Assembly (NCBI RefSeq): GCF_900188255.1
Contig: NZ_FZNS01000004.1
Coordinates: 372,001 to 436,000, forward strand
DNA from: Hymenobacter mucosus
GTDB lineage: Bacteria > Bacteroidota > Bacteroidia > Cytophagales > Hymenobacteraceae
Length of the DNA stretch: 64,000 bases
Direction of reading: 5' to 3'
This document shows positions 17,539 to 26,648 of this stretch, in pieces (the first letter of the stretch is position 1; each line of letters opens with the position of its first letter). The notes beneath the pieces are model-generated. The model was not told where the DNA came from. It made no database searches and was given only the letters and a program-made list of their open reading frames with translations. A program made the position numbers and the translations under genes.

Positions 17539-20500
17539 ATGCGAACAACATTACTCCGAAGCTGCCTGCTACTGGTACTTTGGTTGGGGTTCGGCTTACT
17601 GTCGGCCTCGGCTACGCACTTGCTTGGCGGCGAGATAAACTACCGCTATTTAGATGCAAACGGGCCTACCAACAACCCCTTCCGCTATCAGGTAACGGTG
17701 CTTATCTACGTAAATGCTGACCCTGTTACTTCTCAGGTGCCCGATGGCCGCCCGAGTATTGAGGTAGGCTTTTACAACAAATCCCAAAATGGGGCCTTTA
17801 CCTCGCGCTTGACGCTACCGCGCGTAAGCAACAGCGTTATTACCCCGCCCCAGCCGGGCGGGTGTAGTACTACGGGCTCCTTGGCCGTGCGCCTGTGCCG
17901 GTACGAAGCCGTAGTAAATCTCCCCGTGTCGTTTGACGGCTACTACGCCGTGTACAGCGACGGCAACCGCAACGTAGGCATCACAAACCTTGTCAGCTCC
18001 GACCAGTACTCGCAGATGATTTACGTGGAGATGGCGCCGCCCCTGCTGCCTAACGCCTCTCCTACCTTCTCCGACACGGCCGTGGTAGTGGTATGCCAAG
18101 GCGACACGAGCATTCTAGTAAATAACGCCGTAGACCCCGATGGCGACCGGCTGGTGTATTCGTTTAGCCGTCCCTATGGGTCGTTGCAGTTGGGTGGGGG
18201 CTTCAACTTGCCCAATTCCTTTACGGGTGCCCCTCCTACGGTACCGTACGCTAGCACCTACAGCCAAGCCTCACCGTTTGGTACCGCCGCCGGCAGCTAC
18301 GCCTATCTTGATGCCAGCAACGGGCTGAGCCGATACGCGGCGCCTAGGCTAGGCTCTTACGTAGTAGCTGTAGAGGTGCGGGAGTACCGAACAATCAATG
18401 GCGTGGAAGTGCTCATTGGCTCTACGCGCCGCGAAATTCAACTGGTGGCGCGCACCTGCCAGCCCAATCGGGCCCCTGCTTTCACGGCGGCTACGCAGGC
18501 AATTCACGTGTATACCGTGGAGGAGGGCCAGCCCTTGAGTTTTAACATTGCGGTCCGCGACCCAGACCAGAACTCCGTCAATCTGAAAGTAAACAGCGTG
18601 TTGTTGGATGGCGCCGGGGGCTACGACGCTACCCTTTCCGGCAATGCTGGCACGGTGGTAGCGGGCAACCCCTCCGGCAGCGCTACTATTCAAGGCACGG
18701 CGGGCAGTGTAAACGGGCGTTTCACCTTTACCCCCCAGTGCGGCAACGCCCGCACCACGCCCTACGATGTGGTAGTAACGGCCACCGACGTGACCTGCGG
18801 CGCCAAAAGCGTAGCCGACATTTTTCAGGTGTACGTGACCCGAGCGGCGGGGCCAAACCGCATTACGGGCGACTCCGTTGTGTGCGACCGGGCCACCGCC
18901 CGCACCTACACAGCCAACGGCCCCACGACTAGCACGTACCGCTGGACGGTGCGCGGCGGGGCCATTCAGGGCAGTGCTACGGGCCGCACGGTGCAGGTAC
19001 TGTGGAACACTACGGGCACCGGGCGCCTCGTGCTTCGCGGGGTGTCGTCGTTTGGGTGCTCTACCGATTCCGTAGTGCGAACTATTACGGTGCGCCCTCC
19101 GGGTACCCTGGCCGCGAGCCCCAATGTGAGCATCTGCCCAGGTGCTTCTACTACCCTCACTGCCACCGGCGGGCAAGCTTACACCTGGACTAGCAGCACG
19201 GGTCAGACGTTTACCGGGGCCAGCATCACGGTTACGCCTGCCCAAACTACTACCTACACGGTATCAACTTCCAATGGGGAGTGCTCTGCTTCGCGCCAGG
19301 TAACCGTAACCGTGAACCCAGCCGCCGTAGCAAATGCGGGCAACGCCCAATCGGCTTGCTCCGGCGCGGGTATCACCTTGGGTACCGCCGCCCTCACGGG
19401 GTACACCTACAGCTGGAGCCCCGCGGCTGGCTTGAGCAGCACCACCGCGGCTCAGCCAGTTCTCACGCTGACTAACGCTACTGCTACGGCCCAAACCTAC
19501 ACCTATACGGTAACGGCCACTACCGCTCAGGGCTGCTCGGCTACGAGTGCCGTGACTGTTACGGTAAACCCGCCCGCTGTGGCACAGGCTGGCCCCGACC
19601 GCACGACGTGCTCCGGCACGGCCGTAACGCTGGGTGCTGCTGCCCTCACAGGCTACACGTATAGCTGGAGCCCCGCGACTGGCCTGAACAACCCTTTGGC
19701 CGCGCAACCTTTGCTCACGCTAACTACTGCTACCTCGGTGCCGCAGACAGTGAGCTACATTCTGACGGCTACTACTGCTCAGGGGTGCACCAACCGCGAC
19801 ACCGTGCGCATCACTATCAACCCATCTGCTACGGCTGCTGCTGGGGCTAACCGGGCCGTATGCTCGGGTGAAACAACAGTGCTGGGCGCAGCCCCAGTAG
19901 CGGGGTACACGTATAGCTGGAGCCCCGCTGCCGGGTTGAATGCTACCACCACGGCTCAGCCAACCTTTGGCCTACCAAACCTGACGGGCACCGCTCAAAC
20001 CTACACGTACACGTTGACGGCCACTACGGCCCAGGGCTGCTCCAGCACTAGCACCGTGACGGTGACAGTAAACCCGGCTGCCATTGCCCAGGCTGGTCCC
20101 GATGTAGCCCTGTGCGACGGAAAACGCGTAACATTAGGGGCCGCCGCGCGTGCGGGTTACACGTACAGCTGGAGTCCGGCCGCCAACCTGAGCAGCACGT
20201 CTACCGCTCAGCCTCTATTCACGGGTGTGAACACGACGCAGGCCCCCCTGACGCTAACGTATATTCTGGTAGCTACCTCGGCCCAAAGCTGCACGGCCCG
20301 CGATACGGTGCGCATCACGGTGAACCCACGCCCCGCATTGGATAGCATTCAAGGTAGCCGCTCCGTGTGCCCCACGGTGCAGGGCGTAGCTTACGCTATT
20401 CGTAACCCACGCGCCATGGCGTATCAGTGGCTTGTAACGGGCGGTACTATTGCCAGCGGGCAGGGCACCAGCGCTATTACGGTCAACTGGGGAACGGCCA

Positions 20501-22167
20501 CTACTACGGCTTCAGTGCGCGCTTTCCAGCTCAATGCCTTCGGGTGTTCGTCGGATACTTTTACGCTGCCGGTGCGGGTAAACCAGCAGTTGGCTACCGC
20601 TACGCCCACTGGCCCGCTACGCGTGTGCCAAAGCGGCGGCCCCTTCACGTATCAGACCCAGTATACCAATGGCTCGGTTTACGCCTGGCAGATTATCGGC
20701 GGTACCCAGGTCAGTACCAACCAAGCCTCGGTACAAGTAAACTGGACCCAAGCCGGGGTAGTGAAGCTAGTAGTAACGGAGTCGAGCAACCCGGCGGGCG
20801 GCGTGTGCCGCGGGGTTAGCGACACGCTTTATGTGACGGTGCTGCCCGCACCGGCTACGAACCTAGCCATTACGGGTCCCGATCGGGTGTGTGCAAGTAC
20901 GAGCACTATCCGCTTCTCCTTGCCAGGTACTTCTACATCTTCCTACGCTTTTGCCCTGAATGGCGCTGCTGTCAGCGGCACTGGCAATACCCTGACGCTG
21001 CCTACCCCTGCCGCCAGCGCTACCCCCTACACGCTTACCATCCGTGAAACCAATGCCAACGGTTGCCAGGGTCAGGTATATACAAAGACCTTCCTAGTAG
21101 TACCGCCGCTGGCCGTTATGGGCCCACTTAGCTACTGCCCCGAGGCGCGCACGCGCCTGACCTACACGGCCACTAGCTTCCCAGGTGGTCAATACCAGTG
21201 GACCATTGCGGGCGGCACCATCACGGGTGGCCAGGGCACCAATACCGTAACAATAGATATTCCAGCTGGTAGCGCCACGGCTACGCTCTCGGTTACGGAA
21301 ACCACTAGCGCCAGCTGCGCTGCTACCGTCACCATCCGTCCTGATAACGCTACGGTGGCGCTGAGTACCGCTTCGGTAAACGCGGCGGCCCAGGACCGCA
21401 GCGTAACGCTAACCCTGGCCGTTCCTAACAACACGGGCAACAGCAACCAGGTCCAGATTCGGCGGCGAGTAGCGGGTAGCACGGGCGCCTACGTCACCGT
21501 GGGCACGGTAGCCAACTCGGCTACCAGCTTTACCGATGCCGGTGCGGACGCCGATACCTACGCCTACCAGTACCGCCTTGACCTCACCAACGCCTGCGGC
21601 ACGGTGCTCAGCAGCCAAGAGCATACCACCATCCTCACCAAGGCCGTGGCCACCCAGAGCACGGGCCGGCGCGACGTAGGCCAAGTAAGTCTAACGTGGT
21701 CGGCGTACGTGGGCTTTCCAGTGCAGGAGTACCGCATCTCGCGCGTGGCTGACAATGGCGTAACGGAGCAAGTAGCAACGGTAAGCGGCACTACCCTAAG
21801 CCTGAGCTTACCTACCAGCACGGCCGGTTTCAACCAGTGCTTCCGAGTGCAAGCCATCAGCACGGAAACCAACCCGCGCACGGCGTACTCCAACGATGCG
21901 TGTGTGGCGTTTGAAAACAAACTGGGCTTCTACAACATCATCACGCCCAACGGCGACGGCAAGAACGACGTGCTGGTCATCGACAACGTGGCGCTTTACC
22001 CCAGCAACACACTTACCATCTTCAACCGCTGGGGTAAGCAGGTATACCAAACCAGCAACTACCGCAACGACTACGGCGGTCAGGACCAAGGGGCGGGTAT
22101 GTATTACTACCTGTTCAAACTTCGGGACGGCACTATCTACAAAGGCTGGTTTGAAATCAACCGCTAA
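17539..22167 (+). CDS. Giant secreted repeat protein with gliding-motility (type B T9SS) C-terminal domain
   Basis: 1,542 residues. The ATG at 17539 is chosen since the signal peptide (RTTLLRSCLLLVLWLGFGLLSASA) starts there; an in-frame ATG 20 codons earlier is possible. The N-terminal part (THLLGGEINYRYLD...) is the start commonly seen in CHU-type gliding proteins. Residues ~596-931 are four tandem 84-residue Ig/PKD-like repeats (19324-20331), each with AGxxxxxCSG...TYSWSPAxxL...xxTxxQGC...VNP. Further Ig-like modules follow. The last ~80 residues (NIITPNGDGKNDV, LTIFNRWGKQVY, GMYYYLFKLRDG, YKGWFEINR) are the gliding-motility-associated C-terminal domain (TIGR04131), a type B T9SS signal. 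Likely a large surface adhesin. It ends at a strong terminator. Confidence 0.9.
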   Translation: MRTTLLRSCLLLVLWLGFGLLSASATHLLGGEINYRYLDANGPTNNPFRYQVTVLIYVNADPVTSQVPDGRPSIEVGFYNKSQNGAFTSRLTLPRVSNSVITPPQPGGCSTTGSLAVRLCRYEAVVNLPVSFDGYYAVYSDGNRNVGITNLVSSDQYSQMIYVEMAPPLLPNASPTFSDTAVVVVCQGDTSILVNNAVDPDGDRLVYSFSRPYGSLQLGGGFNLPNSFTGAPPTVPYASTYSQASPFGTAAGSYAYLDASNGLSRYAAPRLGSYVVAVEVREYRTINGVEVLIGSTRREIQLVARTCQPNRAPAFTAATQAIHVYTVEEGQPLSFNIAVRDPDQNSVNLKVNSVLLDGAGGYDATLSGNAGTVVAGNPSGSATIQGTAGSVNGRFTFTPQCGNARTTPYDVVVTATDVTCGAKSVADIFQVYVTRAAGPNRITGDSVVCDRATARTYTANGPTTSTYRWTVRGGAIQGSATGRTVQVLWNTTGTGRLVLRGVSSFGCSTDSVVRTITVRPPGTLAASPNVSICPGASTTLTATGGQAYTWTSSTGQTFTGASITVTPAQTTTYTVSTSNGECSASRQVTVTVNPAAVANAGNAQSACSGAGITLGTAALTGYTYSWSPAAGLSSTTAAQPVLTLTNATATAQTYTYTVTATTAQGCSATSAVTVTVNPPAVAQAGPDRTTCSGTAVTLGAAALTGYTYSWSPATGLNNPLAAQPLLTLTTATSVPQTVSYILTATTAQGCTNRDTVRITINPSATAAAGANRAVCSGETTVLGAAPVAGYTYSWSPAAGLNATTTAQPTFGLPNLTGTAQTYTYTLTATTAQGCSSTSTVTVTVNPAAIAQAGPDVALCDGKRVTLGAAARAGYTYSWSPAANLSSTSTAQPLFTGVNTTQAPLTLTYILVATSAQSCTARDTVRITVNPRPALDSIQGSRSVCPTVQGVAYAIRNPRAMAYQWLVTGGTIASGQGTSAITVNWGTATTTASVRAFQLNAFGCSSDTFTLPVRVNQQLATATPTGPLRVCQSGGPFTYQTQYTNGSVYAWQIIGGTQVSTNQASVQVNWTQAGVVKLVVTESSNPAGGVCRGVSDTLYVTVLPAPATNLAITGPDRVCASTSTIRFSLPGTSTSSYAFALNGAAVSGTGNTLTLPTPAASATPYTLTIRETNANGCQGQVYTKTFLVVPPLAVMGPLSYCPEARTRLTYTATSFPGGQYQWTIAGGTITGGQGTNTVTIDIPAGSATATLSVTETTSASCAATVTIRPDNATVALSTASVNAAAQDRSVTLTLAVPNNTGNSNQVQIRRRVAGSTGAYVTVGTVANSATSFTDAGADADTYAYQYRLDLTNACGTVLSSQEHTTILTKAVATQSTGRRDVGQVSLTWSAYVGFPVQEYRISRVADNGVTEQVATVSGTTLSLSLPTSTAGFNQCFRVQAISTETNPRTAYSNDACVAFENKLGFYNIITPNGDGKNDVLVIDNVALYPSNTLTIFNRWGKQVYQTSNYRNDYGGQDQGAGMYYYLFKLRDGTIYKGWFEINR
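19324..20331 (+). repeat. Four tandem 252-bp coding repeats
   Basis: Units at 19324, 19576, 19828 and 20080 are each exactly 84 codons with no indels. Units share the core GYTYSWSPA and differ mainly in the middle; a more divergent preceding unit covers about 19080-19320. Confidence 0.9.
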
Positions 22168-22184
22168 CCGGCAATAAGCTGTTA

Positions 22185-22220
22185 AAAAGCGCCGTTCGGA
22201 TATTTCTGAACGGCGCTTTT
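22185..22220 (+). terminator. Rho-independent terminator of the giant repeat gene
   Basis: 13-bp perfect stem AAAAGCGCCGTTC/GAACGGCGCTTTT with a 10-nt loop, followed by ATTTTCT; 17 bases past the stop codon. Confidence 0.88.
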
Positions 22221-22250
22221 ATTTTCTACTCTATCTCTTTGCTCTATACC

Positions 22251-24608
22251 ATGCGGCTGCTTTACCTTCTGCCAGTGTTGCTGTTACTGTTGCCTAGCAC
22301 TAGCCGCGCCCAGGCGCGACACAATCTCAATTTCGAGCCGGAAGCCAACCACCACCAGCCCTTACTACTATGGATGTGGGGTACTCGCGGTGCTGCAACG
22401 CCTAATGATGCCAAGCTACGGCGTGTTGATACGCTCACACGGGCGGCGAGTGGTCGAGGCAGCCTACTTATTGATGTCAGCCAAACCGAAGAACCCGTAT
22501 CGGGGGCCGTATCTACTAGCATTACCCCCGTCGATTCGCTGCGGTGGCAAACGGTCACCATTAGCGGGCAGCTCCGCACCCAGCAGTTTGTGGGTAAAGC
22601 CTACCTCTATGCTTATGCCCAAACCAGTGTTGCGGGTGAAAACCTAGCCGGCAACGATAACTTCAACTCGCCTGCGGCCCCGCTAACCTCTGGCTGGCAA
22701 CGGGTGCAAATTCAGCTTCCCGTACCCCAGGCCACTACCAATTTGCGGGTTGGGCTGCGGTTTCAGGGCCAGGGGCGGGTATGGCTGGATGATGTGCGGG
22801 TAGAGTGGAACAACGGCCAGCAACGCTACCACGACCAGTTGCTACCAGGCACTGAACCCCCGGTGCTCACGGCTGCCGCCCGCCGTCCTAATTGGGACTT
22901 CGAGCGTGCATTTCCTCCGTTGCAAGACCCTCGATACCAAGCACGCCTCGATTCACTGACCCCAGCGCAACATGGCAAACGCAGCCTCCACCTGACCGCA
23001 GTGGGCCCTGGGCGTTCGGTTGGCTACCTTGGGCAAGTGCCCCTTTATTCGTCGTTGCGAGGTAAAACCCTAGTAGTGAAAGGCTACATACGAGGTAGTA
23101 GCAAGGCTCCGGGCGCTGCCTTTGCTTACTGCCTACTAACCGAAGACAGCCGATTTGGGCCACGTTGGGGCAGCGCAGATGCCGTACGCGAATTGCCCCT
23201 ACCTCCCGAGGGCGGCCCAACCGTCGATTGGCAACCCTTTGCGGTGGCCATTCCTATTACGTGGAATAAATTCGTTACGCAGGTAGCGTTGGGTATGAGC
23301 CTCAACGCGGGTACATCCGTGTGGATTGATAACCTGCAACTGCTCGTTGATGGCAAGCCGTACGCACCACCTGCCGACCCCGCCGCCGTGGCTCTCCCTA
23401 CCGCCACCGAGTTGGCCTGGCTGCGCAAAGCGGCCCTCCCCCTACGCACGGTGATACCCGACGGCGGCGACGTGAAGGACTTGGCACCCTTCGGGGCGTT
23501 AGTAACAAAAGCGCAGATAATTGGCCTGGGGGAGGTCAGCTATGGCTCCCGCGAAATTGCGCAACTGCGTCACCGCCTCACCCGCTACCTCATAGAGCAG
23601 AAAGGAGTACGCACTATTGCCTTGGAAGCCGACAGAGCCGTTTGTCTAGCGCTGAATGACTATCTGCGAACTGGACAGGGAAACCCACGCCAGCTACTCG
23701 GCAAAATGGGCGCTTATAATTCGGCAGAAACCCTGGCGCTGGTGCAATGGCTACGCGCGTTCAATGAGCGGGCTGCTGTCAAGGTGCACGTGGGCGGCCT
23801 GGAATGCCAGCTTCCCTCCGAAACCATAGCGTACCTCCGAGAGCTACTCCCCAGAACCGCAACGGCTTTGCATACCCAGCTAGAGCAGCTCGGCCAACAG
23901 CTCCAAGCCTTACCCGGCGCGGGCATTCGCCTGAATCCGTTTACGGAACCAACCAAGACCGACCCGCGCCTGACCCTTGTCCGGACTACACTGCAAAACG
24001 TGCGCGCCGGCTTGGAAGAGCGGGTACGGTTGCAGGCTGGCGGCGGGCTTATGCTTGAGGAAGCAGCCATTCAGCAGCAGCTACTGCTAGAACTAGAGCA
24101 ATACGTGACGCTACAAACCCTCGACTTGGAGCTGGCACCCACCTACCGGGCAACGTCGCTGGCCCAGAACATTCATTGGCTGCATAGCCAGCCCAACAGC
24201 GCTACCCTAATAGTATTGGCTCACAACCATGTGCTAGATGCCACCGCCACTACTGGCCGCTTGCTGCGCGCTACCTACGGCCCCAACTACGTTGCCCTAG
24301 CATCGGCATTTGGCAGGGGCAGCTTTCGGACAACTGACCCCCAAGGCCGCTTTGCTATGGCCGAAGCCGCTACGGCCGAGCCCGGCAGCTACGAGTATTA
24401 CTTCCGGACGGCTACTACCACCCCCATTCTACTAGACTTGCGCCATCCTAGCCTCTCCCCCGGCACGCAGTGGCTCTACCAAAACCTTCTGTTGCGCGAC
24501 GTAGAGCACACGGTACCTAGAAGCACGTTTTTGCGGCATGACCTCCGCCGGGAGTTCGACGCCCTGCTTTATCTACCAACTTCCACGCCGTTGCGCAGCA
24601 TTCCCTAA
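22251..24608 (+). CDS. Secreted erythromycin-esterase-like protein with altered catalytic motifs
   Basis: 785 residues from the ATG at 22251; an in-frame TTG sits 12 bases earlier. The signal peptide RLLYLLPVLLLLLPSTSRAQ is followed by two galactose-binding-like beta-sandwich modules (about 25-195 and 210-370, each ending in WLDDVRVEW or WIDNLQLLVDG). Residues ~400-780 match the erythromycin esterase/succinoglycan-biosynthesis family: IIGLGEVSYGSREIAQLRHRL, RTIALEADRAVCLALNDY and ATLIVLAHNHVLDAT. In EreB the family motif is GExxH and the pair HxxH; here the first His is Tyr (residue 431, GEVSY), and AHNH gives His658 and His660 rather than H-x-x-H. The Glu in ALEAD (459) remains. It is therefore unlikely to be a macrolide esterase of the known type and may have another or no activity. 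Confidence 0.8.
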   Translation: MRLLYLLPVLLLLLPSTSRAQARHNLNFEPEANHHQPLLLWMWGTRGAATPNDAKLRRVDTLTRAASGRGSLLIDVSQTEEPVSGAVSTSITPVDSLRWQTVTISGQLRTQQFVGKAYLYAYAQTSVAGENLAGNDNFNSPAAPLTSGWQRVQIQLPVPQATTNLRVGLRFQGQGRVWLDDVRVEWNNGQQRYHDQLLPGTEPPVLTAAARRPNWDFERAFPPLQDPRYQARLDSLTPAQHGKRSLHLTAVGPGRSVGYLGQVPLYSSLRGKTLVVKGYIRGSSKAPGAAFAYCLLTEDSRFGPRWGSADAVRELPLPPEGGPTVDWQPFAVAIPITWNKFVTQVALGMSLNAGTSVWIDNLQLLVDGKPYAPPADPAAVALPTATELAWLRKAALPLRTVIPDGGDVKDLAPFGALVTKAQIIGLGEVSYGSREIAQLRHRLTRYLIEQKGVRTIALEADRAVCLALNDYLRTGQGNPRQLLGKMGAYNSAETLALVQWLRAFNERAAVKVHVGGLECQLPSETIAYLRELLPRTATALHTQLEQLGQQLQALPGAGIRLNPFTEPTKTDPRLTLVRTTLQNVRAGLEERVRLQAGGGLMLEEAAIQQQLLLELEQYVTLQTLDLELAPTYRATSLAQNIHWLHSQPNSATLIVLAHNHVLDATATTGRLLRATYGPNYVALASAFGRGSFRTTDPQGRFAMAEAATAEPGSYEYYFRTATTTPILLDLRHPSLSPGTQWLYQNLLLRDVEHTVPRSTFLRHDLRREFDALLYLPTSTPLRSIP

Positions 24609-24696
24609 CGGCTGGGCAGTGAAGCGGCAACCGACTGAGGGAGTAGTACACCCCAGGAAATCCGTGTCGCCTTCATTTTCCGTCTGAATCCGTGCG

Positions 24697-24704
24697 TACC
24701 TTTG
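24697..24704 (+). promoter_or_regulatory. -7 box directly before rlmD
   Basis: TACCTTTG ends exactly 5 bases before the GTG start at 24710, predicting an almost leaderless transcript. No clear -33 TTTG is visible. Confidence 0.6.
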
Positions 24705-24709
24705 CTGGC

Positions 24710-26122
24710 GTGAGTAAAGCAGCTAAAAAAATCCCGGCGGACGCGCTCCGCAACATTGAGATTCAGGACATGGTGGCGGAGGGCAAGTGCATTGTTCGCC
24801 ACGACAATCTTGTCATTTTTGTAACCCAGGTAGCCCCCGGCGACGTGGTGGACCTACGCATCACCCGTAGCAAAAAAAACTTCTTGGAGGCCGTCCCTAC
24901 GCACTTCCACAAGTACTCGGAGCTGCGCGTAACGCCCTTTTGCGAGCATTTTGGGGTATGCGGAGGCTGCAAGTGGCAGCACATCGGCTACAACACCCAA
25001 TTGCAGTACAAGCAGCAGCAGGTGGAAGATACCTTGCAGCGCATTGGTAAAGTAGCCATACCACCTGTGGCACCCATTATGGGGTCGCCCGCCCAAACCT
25101 ACTACCGCAACAAGCTGGAGTACACTTTCAGCTTTATGGGCTGGCTGACAGAAGCGCAAATTCAGGACGAGACTACGGAGTACGACCGGCGCGTACTGGG
25201 CTTCCATACACCAGCCCGCTTCGACAAGATTATTGACGTTAACCACTGCTGGTTGCAGCCCGACCCCAGCAACCAGATACGCTTGGCTATTCGCGACTAT
25301 GCGCGCGAAAACGAGCTCCGCTTCGGCAACATCATCAAGCAAACAGGTCTGCTTCGCAACCTCATCATCCGCACGGCCAACACCGGCGACCTGATGGTGA
25401 TTCTGCAGTGCTACCGCCAGCACCAAGCCATCGAGCCGCTGCTGGACTACATCTACGAACGGTTTCCGCAGATTACCTCCCTCAACTACGTCCTCAACGA
25501 CAAGGGCAACGAAACCTTCCACGACTTGGAGGTGGTGTGTTACAAAGGCGAGCCCTACATTCACGAGGAAATGGAAGGTTTGCGCTTCCGGGTAGGCCCA
25601 AAATCGTTTTACCAAACGAACTCCGAAGGCGCTTACAACCTTTACAAAATCACCCGCGACTTTGCCCAGCTTACTGGCAATGAACTGGTGTATGACCTCT
25701 ACACCGGGGCTGGCACCATCGCCAACTTTGTGGCTCGTCAGGCCAAGCACGTTGTAGGGGTAGAATACGTGGAGCAAGCCGTTGCCGATGCCCGCATCAA
25801 CTCGGCAATCAATGACGTGACCAACACGGAGTTCTACGCCGGCGACATGAAGGACGTACTCAACGCCGACTTCATTGCCCAGCACGGGCGCCCCGATGTA
25901 GTTATCACCGACCCTCCCCGCGCCGGCATGCACGTTGACGTAGTAGCCCGCCTACTGGAAATGCGTGCTCCTCGCATCGTGTACGTCAGCTGCAACCCCG
26001 CCACCCAAGCCCGCGACTTAGAGCTGCTTGACGAAGCCTACCAGGTGGTGAAAGTGCAGCCCGTGGATATGTTTCCCCACACCCACCACGTAGAGAATGT
26101 GGTGTTGCTGGAGTTGAAGTAA
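24710..26122 (+). CDS. rlmD: 23S rRNA (uracil-1939-C5)-methyltransferase RlmD
   Basis: 470 residues. Uses S-adenosylmethionine to make 5-methyluridine in 23S rRNA (family RumA/RlmD). The N-terminal TRAM domain (residues ~10-65) is followed by the iron-sulfur cysteines in CEHFGVCGGCKWQ, with a fourth Cys further on (NHCWLQP). The SAM domain has YDLYTGAGTIANF, then TDPPRAGM and the catalytic YVSCNPAT. The C terminus PVDMFPHTHHVENVVLL is diagnostic. Start choice: an in-frame GTG at 24692 lies within or before the -7 box, whereas the GTG at 24710 begins 5 bases after it, giving VSKAAKKIPADALRN. An RlmC-type relation is possible, but with 4Fe-4S and TRAM, RlmD is the best call. Confidence 0.92.
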   Translation: MSKAAKKIPADALRNIEIQDMVAEGKCIVRHDNLVIFVTQVAPGDVVDLRITRSKKNFLEAVPTHFHKYSELRVTPFCEHFGVCGGCKWQHIGYNTQLQYKQQQVEDTLQRIGKVAIPPVAPIMGSPAQTYYRNKLEYTFSFMGWLTEAQIQDETTEYDRRVLGFHTPARFDKIIDVNHCWLQPDPSNQIRLAIRDYARENELRFGNIIKQTGLLRNLIIRTANTGDLMVILQCYRQHQAIEPLLDYIYERFPQITSLNYVLNDKGNETFHDLEVVCYKGEPYIHEEMEGLRFRVGPKSFYQTNSEGAYNLYKITRDFAQLTGNELVYDLYTGAGTIANFVARQAKHVVGVEYVEQAVADARINSAINDVTNTEFYAGDMKDVLNADFIAQHGRPDVVITDPPRAGMHVDVVARLLEMRAPRIVYVSCNPATQARDLELLDEAYQVVKVQPVDMFPHTHHVENVVLLELK

Positions 26123-26189
26123 GGAAAAGCCATTGTTTTAGGTCTTGATGGCAATCAATTAGTGTTGAGAAGACTCGTAGAATAACTAC

Positions 26190-26573
26190 ATGAGCACAAT
26201 GGACTACACCAACGACCCCGAGCTGAACGGAAAATACCTCGGCACCATCACCAAGGATTTTGCTACCGTTTCTGATACGCTGAAGGAAGCTTCCTATCAA
26301 ATCCGCAAGCGTGAGATTTCCAAGCACCCCGTCTTCATCTTTGCGCGGCAGGAGGTGCCCCTGGGCCGCCTGCTGGTAAACGCAGATGAGCTAAACTTGG
26401 AGTGGCACGTTTTCGCTAGCTATGCCGAGATGCTGGTGCAGCAACGCGTAATTGGAGCCGAAAGAATTGAAGATTTCCAGCAGACCTACAAAGACCCCGA
26501 CGAGTACTGCTGCTTGTTTGTGCTTGACGAGGAGTTTACCAACTTCGTGTACATCCCCTACCCGGAGGATTAG
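26190..26573 (+). CDS. Conserved-looking protein of unknown function
   Basis: 127 residues, no signal peptide, no membrane segment. I do not recognise a named domain. The N-terminal half has an acidic/amphipathic character (KDFATVSDTLKEASYQIRKREI), followed by a strand-rich centre (FIFARQEVPLGRLLVN, LEWHVFASYAEMLVQQRVI) and a C-terminal FVLDEEFTNFVYIPYPED. The compact, charged composition suggests a soluble cytoplasmic protein. It lies 67 bases after rlmD on the same strand and is followed by an 18-bp hairpin, so it may be co-transcribed with rlmD. A second in-frame ATG at 26199 is possible. Confidence 0.72.
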   Translation: MSTMDYTNDPELNGKYLGTITKDFATVSDTLKEASYQIRKREISKHPVFIFARQEVPLGRLLVNADELNLEWHVFASYAEMLVQQRVIGAERIEDFQQTYKDPDEYCCLFVLDEEFTNFVYIPYPED

Positions 26574-26589
26574 CAGGATGCCCCAAAAC

Positions 26590-26633
26590 GCCAACAGCTC
26601 ACCGACTTTCTAGCGAGTCGGTGAGCTGTTGGC
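26590..26633. terminator. Bidirectional terminator, 18-bp stem
   Basis: Perfect stem GCCAACAGCTCACCGACT / AGTCGGTGAGCTGTTGGC with an 8-nt loop between convergent genes. Short T runs follow on each strand. Confidence 0.85.
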
Positions 26634-26648
26634 TTTATAAGGAGACGC

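Noticed and set aside
18349..19245. 298-codon minus-strand ORF inside the giant repeat gene
   Set aside because: It is an open antisense frame in GC-rich repeat DNA; composition is Arg/Gly/His-rich without any domain, and the plus-strand protein is well supported.
19324..20331. CRISPR-like array
   Set aside because: The repeats are 252 bp, coding and contiguous with no spacers; no other short regularly spaced repeats exist in the window.
22251..24608. Macrolide resistance gene (ere)
   Set aside because: Family similarity is real but the catalytic His motif is altered, and the protein is secreted with extra modules; a resistance label is not supported.
24854..25933. 359-codon minus-strand ORF opposite rlmD
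   Set aside because: rlmD motifs are intact over the whole stretch on the plus strand; the antisense product has no recognisable domain.
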